A stretch of DNA of 64,000 bases from Salinarimonas sp. (GCF_040111675.1 NZ_CP157794.1:1819501-1883500); one strand, 5' to 3'; counted from the first letter of the stretch, positions 22,858-32,143 are shown. The notes: generated by a model from the sequence alone, not told the origin. Numbers and translations: made by a program.

Positions 22858-25800
22858 ATGAAGCTTCGCTCCACGCTCGCGGCGGTCATGCTCCTCGGGT
22901 CCGTCCAGGTGGCTCTCGCCCAGGCGGACGTGCTGTTCGGCATCATGGGCCTCGCCATTCAGGAGGGCATGCGGCAGCAGCAGCTCGAACGGCAGCGCCA
23001 GATCGATCAGCAGGCCGTGAACCGGCAACGCGAGCACGAGATCCGCCAGGTGCGGCGGGTCCAGACCGCGCTGAAGACCCTCGGGTTCTACACGTTGCGG
23101 GTCGACGGCGATGCGGGTCCCGGGACGCGGGCGGCGCTCGATCGGTATTTCAATGCGTTCGGAATGGCGCCGAAGGCGCTTCTGGAGGCGGATATCGTGG
23201 CGCTGGAGCAGCGGGCCGCGGCGGGCTTCCGGTCTGCCGCCGAGGAGCGGGCCGCGCATGCGCGCGGCTTCTCGACCCGCCAGGACATGGAGATCGCCGA
23301 GCGGGCCGGGTTCCGTGACGCGAGCGCCCTGTCTGAGGCGCGCCGCGTCGGGGCGCGGGACGCCGACGAGCTCGCGTCGTTCCGGTCCAGCGGCTTTCCC
23401 GACATGGCCGCGTTTCGTCGCGCCTCCGAGGCCGGCTTCAGGGACCACGCCACCTGGGAGGCGGCCCGACGCGCGGGCTTCACGCGCTTCGACGAATGGG
23501 TGGCCTTCGAGAAGTCGGGCCTGGAGACGCGGGAGGCGTTCCTGCGCGAGCGCGAGCGCGCCGCCGAGCGGGAGGCGGGCGTGCAGGCGTGCCGGGCCGC
23601 CGTCGCCGCTCGGGACTGGATGGAGACGGCGCGCGCCTGCCGGCGCGCCGCGACGCTCGCGCCCGACGACGTGGAAAGCCGCGCCGCGCTCTCCACCGCG
23701 GCGCGCCAGCTCGACGCGCTCGTGGTCGCGTCCGGCGCGGAGCTCGCCCGGCTGGAGGGCGACCTCGAGGCGATGCGCCGGGACGTCCTGACCGACGCGC
23801 AAGCCGCCAGCGCGCTGGAAGCCATGGTCGACCGGGTCGCGCAGGCCGAGGCCGCGCACACGCGCGCTCGCGCGGCGCATGGCGCGACCCTCTGCCTGCA
23901 GGCCTCCGCTGAGGAGCGCTGGCAGGAAGCCGCCGACCTGTGCGCCGAGGCGCTCGCGCGCGAGCCGGGCGGCGCGGATCTCCGGCTCGCCCTCTCGGAG
24001 GCGCGGGACGCCGTGACCGCCCAACGCCGCGCGATCGAGGCCGAGCGGCGGCGGATCGCCCGAGAGACCTTCCTGCGCGAGTCGGAGGCTCTGGTCGGCC
24101 GGATCGAGAGCTTCACGGCCGGCGGCGGCGCCTTCGAGAACGGGCTCGACGTCGCAGCGGCCCTGATCGACCTGCGCGCGGCCATGGACGACGGCGCTCC
24201 TGACGGTATCGAGGCGGCGCGCGCCGTTCTCGACGACCTTCTGGCCTCCGAACGCGCCTTCGGCATGCACGTCGAAGCTCTCGAGCGCGCCGAGCAGGAG
24301 GCCGATGCGGCGGCGTTCGCGCAGGCGCGGCGCAACGCCGAGCGGCTCGACGGCTTCGTCCGCGCGTGGGTCGCGCGCAACGTCACGGCGCCCCAGGCGC
24401 GTGATCTCCTCGCGCTCGGCCGGGTCCTGTCGGAGGCGCTCGCAGGCGCCGATCCGGACGCCGTCGTCGCGGCGCAGAAAGAAGCGACGGCGACGCTCGC
24501 CTCCCTCGGCCTGGGCGAGGAGGCCGCGGCTTTCCGCCTCGAGCCGGAGATCGACGCGTCGGCGTTGGAGGAGCGGGATCGCGCGGCCCGCGCCGCATCC
24601 GAGCGCGCCCGCCTCGCCATGGAGACCGCCCGGACCGAGGCCGAGGCGCGCATTGCGCGCGTCGACCGCTACGCCAGGGAAGCGAACGGGGCCTTCGAGG
24701 ACGCGCTCGGGGTCGCGCGGGCGGTCCTGGCGCTCAAGGCCGCTTTGTCCCGCACCGAGGCGGAGGCGATCGTCCAGGCCATTGCGGCGCTCGACGACGC
24801 GCTCGACGGCGAGGAGCGCTTTCGCTCGTTCGAACGGGAGGCCGACGTCGCCGAGCGCGGCGCCGACGCGGCGGCGTTCGCGCAGGCGCGGGACAACGCC
24901 GAACGGCTGGAGGCCTTCGCCCGCGCCCAGGTCGCCCGAGACGTGCTCGCGCCCGGCGTGCCCGACCTCCTGGAGATCCAGGAGAGCCTTTCGCGGGCGC
25001 TCTCGGGAGCCGATCCCGACGCCATCGTGGCCGCGCAGGCGGATGCCGTCGATCGGATCGCGAAGCTCGGCCTGGAAAGCGCGGCCGCGGCTTTCGTGCT
25101 CCGGCCCGAAGTCGAGGCGGCCGCGCTGCTGGAGCGACAGGCGCAGTCCGAGGCCGCGCGATTCGCCCTCGACCGGGCTCGCGCGCGGACCGACGATCTG
25201 TTCGCGACGGTGGACGCCTTCGTCGAGGGCGGGGGGCGCTTCATGGACGGGCTCGCGGTCGCGCGCGGCGTCGCCGGCCTGCGCCGCGCGCGCGACGGGG
25301 CCGACGCCGCCCCGGTCGAGGCGGCGGTCGCGGAGCTGGAGCGGCTCCTCGATGCGGAGGAGGCCTACGTCGCCTTCGCCGAGCGTCGGGCCGGCGCGAT
25401 GGCGGCGAGCGAGACCGACGCCGCGGCGAGTGCGGCCGAGATCGCGGCCACGCTGGACGGGTTCCTGCGGGACCACCTCGCCGCGAACCCTCTCGGCGAG
25501 GAGGCGCCGGCGCTGCTCGAGCTGCAGGCGGGGCTGAACGCGGCGCTCGAGAGCCGCCACGCGCCGACCCTGGCCGCGGCGCTGGACACGACGCGCGAGG
25601 GTCTGCGAAGCCTCGCCCTGTGGGACGAGGCGGAGCTTTTCCTGGCCCGCCTGACGGCGGGCGAGGCGCAGGTCGAGACCGCGCCGAACGGGCTCGCCGT
25701 CACCGCGCTCAACCGCGCGCTTCTCGTCGGAGATCCGCGCGACGTTCTCGTCCTGCGCAACCTGTCCGGCAGCGCTCCCAACCTGAGGGCCGATCTCCTC

Positions 25801-27057
25801 GGAGCGCTCGTCTTCGAGGGCGGTCGCACGCGAGCGTGCTGGCGGCACGATCCGCCGGACCAGACGCTCGGCGTGCGCTCGGCGCTGGCGCGCATCCGCG
25901 CGCTCGGCGGCCGGGCGGAGGCGGCGGCGCGCTGTCCCCCCGAGGCGCCGGGCGCGCAGGATCTCGTGCTCGTCGAGCGCGGCGCGCTTCTCGGCGAAAG
26001 CCTCGCCTACGCGCGTCCGGTGGTCCGCGCCCTGGAGGAGGGGCGGCTCGAGGTCCTCGATGCCGTTCTCTGGTCGTCCGTCGCCGCACGCGCGGCGGAG
26101 GGCGAGCGGCTCGCGCGCGACATCGAAGCCGAGGTCTCGGCAGGGGTGCGGGCCGGCTTCGGCTTCCTCGCGGCCGGTGCGCCCGGGGGCGATCGGGTCT
26201 GCGTCGTCGAGACCGCGCCGGCGCGGGACGCCGCCGCTCGCGAGAGCGAGAGCGCGCTTCACGAAGCCGTTCTCTCCGCGCGCGCGGAGGATCTCGCCCT
26301 CCATGCGGGGCCGATCGGCCCGCGTCTCGTCGCCGAGCCGGACGCGGTCTTCGCCCGTTTGCAGAGGGGCGAGTGCGCGCTCGTCCTCGCGCGGGCGGAG
26401 GAGCTGGCGCGCCTGCTCGACGCCCTCGCGCGCGAGGAGACGCCGCATCGCGTTCTCCCGATCTGGCTGGAGGCGGACGAGATATCGGCGCTCCGCGGAC
26501 GCCTGGCCGCGGAGCGGGCGGAGGCGCTGCAGCTTCTCGGCGCGCGCCGGCAGGAGCAGGAGGCGGCCGCCGTTCTCGCGGACGCCCAGCGCGCCCGCGC
26601 CGATCGCGCGCGACAGGCGGCGCAGGAGGCGCTGCGGAGCACGCACGGCCAGACCGCCCGCGCGGCGCAGAACGACATGGCGGCGGGCGTCGAGACGGTG
26701 CTCGGCGGAAAGCCGAGCGCTGCGATGGCGGACCTCTTCCCGCGCTTCGTGGACTGGGTCGGCTCGCGGCCGCTGGAGTTCTGGGAGGTGGACGGCCACG
26801 ATGTCCGGCTGCTGGATTACGGGGTCGCGACCTGGGACGGGCGCCCGCTCGAGGCGGTCGTCGTAGTGGTGACGGTGGAGACGCGCAACGCCGAGTTCGG
26901 CCGGTACGAGGCGGGCTGCTTCCTGCTCGGTTGGCTGCTCGACCGCGAATTCGACCGCCGGCGCGACGGCTTCGAGGCGTCTTGCGAGGGGCCTGCCCCG
27001 ACCGAGCGCTGGCCCGGCTTCGAGAGCCGATGGATCGCGGCCTCGCCGGACGGCTGA
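22858..27057 (+). CDS. Giant periplasmic repeat protein with peptidoglycan-binding-like domain
   Basis: A 1399-residue exported protein, the longest in the window. A signal peptide (about 1-22) and a Gln/Arg-rich coil precede a PG_binding_1-like segment (about 62-102: VQTALKTLGFYTLRVDGDAG). Residues 123-234 are eight tandem 14-residue units (GFxDxxxWxxAxxx). A helical region with TPR-like Cys/Trp elements follows, then three large helical repeats of about 187 residues (about 405-935), a mixed domain (about 960-1210), a coiled coil (about 1215-1265) and a distinct C-terminal domain (about 1267-1395). ATG 22858 has GGAGGT 9 nt upstream. I do not know its function; envelope scaffolding is a guess. 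Confidence 0.85.
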   Translation: MKLRSTLAAVMLLGSVQVALAQADVLFGIMGLAIQEGMRQQQLERQRQIDQQAVNRQREHEIRQVRRVQTALKTLGFYTLRVDGDAGPGTRAALDRYFNAFGMAPKALLEADIVALEQRAAAGFRSAAEERAAHARGFSTRQDMEIAERAGFRDASALSEARRVGARDADELASFRSSGFPDMAAFRRASEAGFRDHATWEAARRAGFTRFDEWVAFEKSGLETREAFLRERERAAEREAGVQACRAAVAARDWMETARACRRAATLAPDDVESRAALSTAARQLDALVVASGAELARLEGDLEAMRRDVLTDAQAASALEAMVDRVAQAEAAHTRARAAHGATLCLQASAEERWQEAADLCAEALAREPGGADLRLALSEARDAVTAQRRAIEAERRRIARETFLRESEALVGRIESFTAGGGAFENGLDVAAALIDLRAAMDDGAPDGIEAARAVLDDLLASERAFGMHVEALERAEQEADAAAFAQARRNAERLDGFVRAWVARNVTAPQARDLLALGRVLSEALAGADPDAVVAAQKEATATLASLGLGEEAAAFRLEPEIDASALEERDRAARAASERARLAMETARTEAEARIARVDRYAREANGAFEDALGVARAVLALKAALSRTEAEAIVQAIAALDDALDGEERFRSFEREADVAERGADAAAFAQARDNAERLEAFARAQVARDVLAPGVPDLLEIQESLSRALSGADPDAIVAAQADAVDRIAKLGLESAAAAFVLRPEVEAAALLERQAQSEAARFALDRARARTDDLFATVDAFVEGGGRFMDGLAVARGVAGLRRARDGADAAPVEAAVAELERLLDAEEAYVAFAERRAGAMAASETDAAASAAEIAATLDGFLRDHLAANPLGEEAPALLELQAGLNAALESRHAPTLAAALDTTREGLRSLALWDEAELFLARLTAGEAQVETAPNGLAVTALNRALLVGDPRDVLVLRNLSGSAPNLRADLLGALVFEGGRTRACWRHDPPDQTLGVRSALARIRALGGRAEAAARCPPEAPGAQDLVLVERGALLGESLAYARPVVRALEEGRLEVLDAVLWSSVAARAAEGERLARDIEAEVSAGVRAGFGFLAAGAPGGDRVCVVETAPARDAAARESESALHEAVLSARAEDLALHAGPIGPRLVAEPDAVFARLQRGECALVLARAEELARLLDALAREETPHRVLPIWLEADEISALRGRLAAERAEALQLLGARRQEQEAAAVLADAQRARADRARQAAQEALRSTHGQTARAAQNDMAAGVETVLGGKPSAAMADLFPRFVDWVGSRPLEFWEVDGHDVRLLDYGVATWDGRPLEAVVVVVTVETRNAEFGRYEAGCFLLGWLLDREFDRRRDGFEASCEGPAPTERWPGFESRWIAASPDG
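23224..23559 (+). repeat. Eight tandem 42-bp (14-residue) repeats inside the giant protein gene
   Basis: Eight consecutive in-frame units of exactly 42 nt encode residues 123-234. Units begin GFRS, GFST, GFRD, GARD, GFPD, GFRD, GFTR and GLET, with an aromatic or large residue near position 8 and Ala around position 11. The DNA has diverged, so this is an old protein-level repeat. Confidence 0.85.
24070..25660 (+). repeat. Three ~187-residue internal repeats in the giant protein gene
   Basis: Copies begin near residues 405, 589 and 771. Copies 1 and 2 share ADAAAFAQAR and a nearly identical stretch of about 48 nt starting at 24301 and 24862, exactly 561 nt apart. Copy 3 is more diverged. The close DNA match suggests recent duplication or gene conversion between copies 1 and 2. 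Confidence 0.75.
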
Positions 27058-27146
27058 AGGCGCGCCGACGCGTCGCGCCGCTGCCGGGAACCCCGATCGG
27101 CCGTATCGATTGGCGGGGTCACGGCAACAGCGAACGGAGCGTCGAC

Positions 27147-27599
27147 ATGGCCACCACCGTCGGAACGGGCGGCGACATGCCCACGGTAATCGAGAACCTC
27201 ATCCTGCTCGAGCGGGACGCGATCGCGGCCTACGACGCGACGCTCGAGCGCCTTTCGGACGCGACCCACAGGACGCGCATCGCGGAGTTCCGCGCCGATC
27301 ACGATCGGCACCTGAGCGAGCTGACGCTGATGGCGCCGCGCTACGGGGCGAACGTCCCGACCGAGGGCGACGTCAAGCAGTACCTGACGACGGGCAAGAT
27401 CCAGATCGCCAACCTCGCCTCCGGGGACAGCCCGATCCTGAAGGCGATGAGCAGCAACGAGAACGATACGATCAGCGCTTATGCGCATGCCTGCGACAAC
27501 CCGGTCGTGCCCGCCGAGGATCGCCCGATCTTCGAGCGCGCGCTCGCCGACGAGAAGCGCCACAAGGAGTACATGGACGCGGCCTCGCGCACGTCGTGA
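27147..27599 (+). CDS. Ferritin-like protein of the DUF2383 type
   Basis: A 150-residue all-helical protein. Glu and His residues are placed as in ferritin-like four-helix bundles: NLILLERDAIAAYDATLERL (about 15-34), RADHDRHLSEL (about 50-60), SSNENDTISAYAHAC (about 100-114) and LADEKRHKEYMD near the C-terminus. Such small proteins often have PA2169/DUF2383-like annotations and are linked to iron or stress. ATG 27147 has GGAG 8 nt upstream; the in-frame sequence before it belongs to the end of the giant gene in another phase. It stands alone, 89 nt after the giant gene. Confidence 0.78.
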   Translation: MATTVGTGGDMPTVIENLILLERDAIAAYDATLERLSDATHRTRIAEFRADHDRHLSELTLMAPRYGANVPTEGDVKQYLTTGKIQIANLASGDSPILKAMSSNENDTISAYAHACDNPVVPAEDRPIFERALADEKRHKEYMDAASRTS

Positions 27600-27707
27600 C
27601 GCCGCGCCGGCGGGGCTCTGCCGGGGCCGCGGCCGGGCGGGAACGGGCGGTGCGGTCGAGGCCGCGCGCCTCTCGCATTTCCCGCGAGAAGCCTTAGCCT
27701 TCCGCGG

Positions 27708-29570
27708 ATGACGACGCCGCAGATCCTGATCCTGGCGATTCTCGCCGCCGCCATCGTGCTCTTCGTCCAGGGCCGATGGCGGCACGACATGGTGGCGGTG
27801 GCGGCGCTCGTCGCCTGCGTCGCCGCAGGCCTCGTCCCGGCCGAGGCGGCCTTCGCCGGCTTCGGCCACGCGGCCGTGGTGACGGTCGCGTGCGTGCTCG
27901 TCCTGTCGCGTGCGCTGCAGAGCTCGGGCGCCGTCGACCTCCTCACCCGCCGCGCGCTTCCCGCCGAGGTCGGCCCGGCGCGGGCGGTGGCGACGCTCAC
28001 CGTGCTCGGCGCCTTCCTCTCCGCCTTCATGAACAACGTCGGCGCCCTGGCGCTGCTGATGCCCGTCGCCCTCCAGGTCGCGGGCAAGAGCGGGCTTTCG
28101 CCCTCGAAGGTGCTGATGCCGCTCTCCTTCGGCTCGATCCTGGGGGGCATGACGACGCTCATCGGCACGCCGCCGAACCTCATCGTCGCCGGCTTCCGGG
28201 CCGAGGCGACGGGGGTGGGCTTCGGCATGTTCGCCTACACGCCGGTCGGCCTCGCGGTGGCCGCGGCGGGCGTGCTCTTCGTCGTGGCGCTCGGCGGCCT
28301 GCTCGCGCCCGCCCGCAAGCGCGCCGGCGCCGAGACCTTCGAGACCGAGGCCTACATGACCGAGGCGCGCATTCCCGAGGGCGCCGAGGCGGCGGGCATG
28401 ACGCTGCGCGAGATCGAGGCGGCCCTGCGCGAGGCCGACGCCCTCGTCGTCGGCCTCGTGCGCCACGAGGTCCGCCTCTCCGCGCCGAACCCCTGGCGCA
28501 AGGCGCGCGCTGGCGACATCCTGGTGCTCGAGGCCGAGCCGCAGGCGCTGCCCGGCGTCCTCTCGCGGCTCGGCCTGAAGCTCGAGGAGGACAAGCCGCC
28601 GCCGGACCCCGAGGAGACGGAGGCGGCCGAGGAAGAAAGCGGCTCGGCCGGCGACGAGACCGGGGAGGCTGACGAGGGGAGGGACGCGGCCCCACGCGCC
28701 ACGGCCGAGGACGAGGGCGTCGTCCTCGCCGAGTTCGTCATCCTGCCGGGCTCCTCCCTCGCCGGCCGCTCCGCGCAGGACCTGAAGCTGCGCACGCGCC
28801 ACGGGGTGAACCTGCTGGCCGTCTCGCGCCAGGGGCAGCGCCCGCGCGCGCGGCTGCGCACCATGCTCCTGCGCGAGGGCGACGTGCTGCTGATGCAGGG
28901 CGCGCCCGAGCGCCTCGCCGACGTCGCGGCGGGCTTCGGCGCGGCGCCGCTCGCCGAGCGGGCGATCGCGCTGCCGAGGCCCCGCGACGTCGCGCTCTCG
29001 CTCGGCATCATGGCCGCCGCCATCGCCGCCGCCGCCTTCGGCCTCGCGCCCGCCGCGATCGCCTTCGCCGCCGGCGTCCTCGCCGCCATGGCGACGCGGG
29101 TCGTCGCCCCGCGCACGGTCTACACCGCCGTCGACTGGCCGGTGATCGTGCTGCTCGGCGCGCTCATCCCCGTCGCCGGCGCCATGGAGACGACCGGCGC
29201 CGCCGACCTCCTCGCCCGCGGCCTCCTCGACATCGTCGCGCAGGGCAACGCCATCCTCGCGCTGGCGCTGATCCTCGTCGTGACGATGACGCTCTCCGAC
29301 TTCATGAACAACGCCGCCACCGCCGCCGTCATGGCCCCCGTCGCCATCGGCGCCGCCCAGACGCTCGGCGCGAGCCCCGACCCCTTCCTGATGGCGGTCG
29401 CGGTCGGCGCCTCCTGCGCCTTCCTCACTCCCATCGGGCACCAGAACAACACGCTGATCCTGGGGCCGGCGGGCTTGCGGTTCGGGGACTACTGGCGGCT
29501 GGGGCTGCCGCTGGAGGCGCTGGTGGTGGCGGTGGGGGTGCCGATGATCGTGTGGGTGTGGCCGTTGTGA
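27708..29570 (+). CDS. DASS/SLC13-type anion transporter with two RCK_C domains
   Basis: A 620-residue inner-membrane transporter. The two membrane halves flank two cytosolic RCK_C (TrkA-C) domains (about residues 215-290 and 340-415), joined by a very acidic linker (PEETEAAEEESGS). The paired helix-hairpin motifs SAFMNNVGALALLMPV and SDFMNNAATAAVMAPV, plus GTPPNLIV and TPIGHQNNTLI, identify the DASS fold. Likely substrates are sulfate or dicarboxylates (family knowledge; not resolvable here). It has no obvious partner gene. Confidence 0.87.
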   Translation: MTTPQILILAILAAAIVLFVQGRWRHDMVAVAALVACVAAGLVPAEAAFAGFGHAAVVTVACVLVLSRALQSSGAVDLLTRRALPAEVGPARAVATLTVLGAFLSAFMNNVGALALLMPVALQVAGKSGLSPSKVLMPLSFGSILGGMTTLIGTPPNLIVAGFRAEATGVGFGMFAYTPVGLAVAAAGVLFVVALGGLLAPARKRAGAETFETEAYMTEARIPEGAEAAGMTLREIEAALREADALVVGLVRHEVRLSAPNPWRKARAGDILVLEAEPQALPGVLSRLGLKLEEDKPPPDPEETEAAEEESGSAGDETGEADEGRDAAPRATAEDEGVVLAEFVILPGSSLAGRSAQDLKLRTRHGVNLLAVSRQGQRPRARLRTMLLREGDVLLMQGAPERLADVAAGFGAAPLAERAIALPRPRDVALSLGIMAAAIAAAAFGLAPAAIAFAAGVLAAMATRVVAPRTVYTAVDWPVIVLLGALIPVAGAMETTGAADLLARGLLDIVAQGNAILALALILVVTMTLSDFMNNAATAAVMAPVAIGAAQTLGASPDPFLMAVAVGASCAFLTPIGHQNNTLILGPAGLRFGDYWRLGLPLEALVVAVGVPMIVWVWPL

Positions 29571-29642
29571 GGGGGGCGCCGCCTTGAGCCCGCGCCCCGC
29601 GCCCACTACCCTCCGGCCGAGATCGCAATCCGGAGACCGCCC

Positions 29643-29960
29643 ATGTTCATCGGCATGAACCGCTTCAAGGTCCGCAAGGACGCCGTCGGCGATTTCGAGG
29701 CGGTGTGGAAGAACCGCGACAGCTTCCTGAAGGAGGTGCCGGGCTTCAGGGCGTTCCACCTTCTGAAGGGCCCCGAGCGGGAGGATCACGTGCTCTACGT
29801 CTCGCACTCGATGTGGGCCTCGCGGGAGGCGTTCATGGAGTGGACGCGCTCGGAGGCGTTCCGCAAGGCCCATGCGCGGGCGGGCGACAACAAGCCGCTG
29901 ACGCTCGGGCCGCCGGAGCTCGAGGACTTCGACGCCGTGCAGGTACTGGAGACAAGCTGA
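29643..29960 (+). CDS. Antibiotic biosynthesis monooxygenase (ABM)-family protein, HmoA-like
   Basis: A 105-residue dimeric alpha/beta-barrel protein. The start MFIGMNRFKVRKDAVGDFEA and the core KEVPGFRAFHLLKGPE with VLYVSHSMWASREAFMEWT match small ABM monooxygenases, including the HmoA/IsdG heme-degrading group (Trp and His near residues 60-70 and 77). The exact substrate is open: heme or a quinol-type compound. ATG 29643 fits the family N-terminus. It precedes the CDF transporter by 34 nt, possibly cotranscribed. Confidence 0.82.
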   Translation: MFIGMNRFKVRKDAVGDFEAVWKNRDSFLKEVPGFRAFHLLKGPEREDHVLYVSHSMWASREAFMEWTRSEAFRKAHARAGDNKPLTLGPPELEDFDAVQVLETS

Positions 29961-29994
29961 ACCGGCCGGGGGCCGGCGGCGTTCCGGGGCGAGC

Positions 29995-30936
29995 ATGGCG
30001 CACGCGCATCATCATCACGCCGGCGGGGCGGCGGCCGCCGCGGAGGACGACCCCGCCGCCGCGAAGCGGCGCGGCCGGCGGCTGCTGATCGCGCTCGCGC
30101 TCAACCTCGGCATCGTGGTGGCCGAGGTCGTGGGCGGCGCGATCTCCGGCTCGCTGGCGCTCCTCGCCGACGCCGCGCACAACCTCGCCGACGCGGGCGC
30201 GATTCTCGTCGCCTACATCGCCTGGCGGATCTCGCGGCGGAAGGCCGACCCGCGCCGCACCTTCGGCTACGCCCGCGCGGAGACGGTAGGGGCCGTGATC
30301 AACCTCACGGTGCTCCTCGTCATCGGCGTCTTCCTCGGCTACGAGGCGGTCACGCGGCTGTTCGACCCGCAGCCGATCCAGGGCGAGATCATGCTGATCG
30401 TCGGCGCGATCGCAATGGCGGAGGACGTCGCGGCGGCGTGGGTGCTGCGCAAGGAGACCGGCGCCAACGTGCGCTCCGCCTTCCTGCACATGATCGCGGA
30501 CGCGCTGGCGACGCTCGGCGTCGTCCTCGGCGCGCTCGCGGTGATGATCTGGGGCGTGACGTGGGTCGACCCGGCGATCACGGCGGCGATCGCGGTGTAC
30601 ATCTTCGTCCACGCCGGCGCGGAGATGCGCGGCGCGGTCGCGGTGCTGATGGACTCCGCCCCGCAGGGCTTCGACTACGACGCCCTGCGCCGCCTTTTGG
30701 AGAACGAGGACGGCGTCGCCGGCGTCCATCACCTCCACCTGTGGCGCCTCGACGAGGAGCGGGTGGCGCTCGAGGTCCACCTCGCCCTCGACCACGCCGA
30801 TCTCGCCGCCGCGACGCGGATGAAGGAGGGCTTGAAGGGCCGGCTCGCGGAGCGCTTCGGGGTGGCGCACGCGACGATCGAGGTGGAATGCGCGGCGGGG
30901 GTGGACCACGACGGGGCGCTGTTCGCGCGGGAGTGA
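29995..30936 (+). CDS. Cation diffusion facilitator (Zn/Co/Cd efflux)
   Basis: A 313-residue inner-membrane metal/proton antiporter of the CzcD/ZitB type. Six transmembrane segments span about residues 28-220. The transport site has the paired motifs ADAAHNLADAG (TM2) and HMIADALATLG (TM5), the HxxxD pattern of Zn transporters. The N-terminus is His-rich (HAHHHH) and probably a cytosolic metal-binding tail. A C-terminal cytosolic domain (about 230-310, with GVHHLHLWRL) follows. It ends 70 nt before tRNA-Ser. Confidence 0.9.
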   Translation: MAHAHHHHAGGAAAAAEDDPAAAKRRGRRLLIALALNLGIVVAEVVGGAISGSLALLADAAHNLADAGAILVAYIAWRISRRKADPRRTFGYARAETVGAVINLTVLLVIGVFLGYEAVTRLFDPQPIQGEIMLIVGAIAMAEDVAAAWVLRKETGANVRSAFLHMIADALATLGVVLGALAVMIWGVTWVDPAITAAIAVYIFVHAGAEMRGAVAVLMDSAPQGFDYDALRRLLENEDGVAGVHHLHLWRLDEERVALEVHLALDHADLAAATRMKEGLKGRLAERFGVAHATIEVECAAGVDHDGALFARE

Positions 30937-30953
30937 AGACGGCGGCGGAGGCG

Positions 30954-30982
30954 TTGACGGGCGCGCGCCCGTCCGATACGCA
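30954..30982 (+). promoter_or_regulatory. Possible promoter of tRNA-Ser
   Basis: TTGACG (30954-30959) is a near-consensus -35 box. A weak -10 region (GATACGCA) starts about 17 nt downstream, 24 nt before the tRNA. The placement suits a tRNA promoter but the -10 is poor. Confidence 0.35.
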
Positions 30983-31006
30983 TTCTCCGCGCGACGCGAT
31001 GCGCAC

Positions 31007-31100
31007 GGAGCCGTGGCCGAGAGGCTGAAGGCGGCGGTTTGCTAAACCGTTATACGGGCTTAAACCCGTATCGAGGGTTCGAATCCCTCCGGCTCCGCCA
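31007..31100 (+). tRNA. tRNA-Ser (anticodon GCU)
   Basis: A class II tRNA with a perfect 7-bp acceptor stem (GGAGCCG with CGGCTCC), discriminator G and genomically encoded CCA at 31098-31100. The anticodon loop TTGCTAA puts GCT at 31041-31043 with U33 and A37, reading AGC/AGU. The long variable arm forms a stem (ATACGGG with CCCGTAT), which identifies serine. The T arm is GAGGGTTCGAATCCCTC. Confidence 0.97.
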
Positions 31101-31169
31101 CATCTTCCATTGTCGAGTTTCGGGTCGAAGCGGATCGCGCTGTGCCGCGAGAGGCTGGGCGGGTTGCGC

Positions 31170-31496
31170 TCAGCGGCGCTCGATGGCTGGACCCGTGGCG
31201 GGCCCGGACGCCACCGTTCCGGCTGCTCGCAGCAGCAGGCGCATGGAGAGATCCGCGCTCGGCGGGCGCGCCCGCGGCGCCTCCGCCGAGGTCGTGTGCC
31301 CGGTCGAGCCGAGCAGGTTGGGGCGCCCCTGCGCGTCGAGGCCGGTCAGGCTTTCCGGCGGGATCGACTCCACGGACGGCGTCCTCGGAAGCGGCATCGG
31401 CTCGGCGCCGGCCGGCGTAGCGACCTGGAGCACGAAGGCGACGAGGCCGGCGACGAGGCCGGCGCGGGCGAGGGCGATCGGATCGGGGCGTGACAT
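31170..31496 (-). CDS. Small secreted hypothetical protein
   Basis: A 108-residue protein with a plausible signal peptide (about residues 8-31: ALARAGLVAGLVAFVLQV followed by a TPAGAEP cleavage region). The mature part is Pro/Ser/Ala-rich and disordered-looking. No domain is recognised. ATG 31496 is preferred over GTG 31499 because AGGAG lies 6 nt before the ATG. It is transcribed away from the tRNA gene's end. The composition leaves some doubt that it is real. Confidence 0.5.
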   Translation of the reverse strand: MSRPDPIALARAGLVAGLVAFVLQVATPAGAEPMPLPRTPSVESIPPESLTGLDAQGRPNLLGSTGHTTSAEAPRARPPSADLSMRLLLRAAGTVASGPATGPAIERR

Positions 31497-31624
31497 CACG
31501 GTCTCCTGCCGCGCGCCGGAGCCGCTCCGGCGCCATGTCCGGTTCGTCGGATCCTCGCACGTACGGGCTCGATCCGTCGCGCCGATCCGAGCTTCGGCGC
31601 GGCCCGCCGCATCCCGGCAGGACC

Positions 31625-32014
31625 TCAGAGAACTTCCATCCGCACCTGGGCGACGCCCGAGCCGACCATCCCCACCGCCTTCGCCGCGCCACGGGACAGG
31701 TCGATCTCGCGCCCGCGCACGAAGGGGCCGCGGTCGTTGATCCGCACCACGACGGACTTGCCGTTCGCCACGTTGGTCACGCGCACCTTGGTGCCGAAGG
31801 GCAGCGTCTTGTGGGCCGCGGTGAGCCCGTCCTGATCGAAGCGCTCGCCGTTCGCCGTCTTGCGGCCGTGGAAGCCCGGGCCGTACCAGGAGGCGTGCGC
31901 GGTCTTGACCGCGGCCGCGGCGCCGCCGGCGGGATGCGCCTGGGCGGGAAGCGTGGGAAGCGCGACGAGGGCGGAGAGGGCGGCGGCGATGGCCGCGTTG
32001 CGGATGAGCTGCAC
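31625..32014 (-). CDS. RlpA-like septal/double-psi beta-barrel protein
   Basis: A 129-residue exported protein. A signal peptide ends about residue 26 (PAQAHP). The rest is a double-psi beta-barrel of the RlpA type: [19 protein letters not shown] (about 41-59), [16 protein letters not shown] and [19 protein letters not shown]. RlpA proteins cleave or bind peptidoglycan lacking stem peptides. There is no SPOR domain and no lipoprotein cysteine, so it is a minimal member. Whether it is a lytic transglycosylase cannot be told from sequence alone. Confidence 0.87.
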   Translation of the reverse strand: MQLIRNAAIAAALSALVALPTLPAQAHPAGGAAAAVKTAHASWYGPGFHGRKTANGERFDQDGLTAAHKTLPFGTKVRVTNVANGKSVVVRINDRGPFVRGREIDLSRGAAKAVGMVGSGVAQVRMEVL

Positions 32015-32143
32015 TGGACCGTCCGTTGAAGGTTGATCGACGCCTTGCGGCAGGCGGCTGTTAACCGTTCGGATCGGGCGAGAATGGGGAGCGCGCGGGT
32101 CGCGTTCTGGGCCATTTCGGGGCGGATGGAACCAATTCGCCAG

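Noticed and set aside
22741..26799. A 1352-residue minus-strand ORF
   Set aside because: It mirrors the giant repeat protein gene in another frame; composition is Arg/Glu/Gly-rich and no motif is seen.
27087..27111. GGAAC-N16-GATT upstream of the ferritin-like gene as an EcfG stress promoter
   Set aside because: The -10 lacks the GTT of the alphaproteobacterial EcfG consensus; single weak match only.
31039..31740. A plus-strand ORF crossing the tRNA gene
   Set aside because: It runs through tRNA-Ser and the antisense of a small gene, with no motif.
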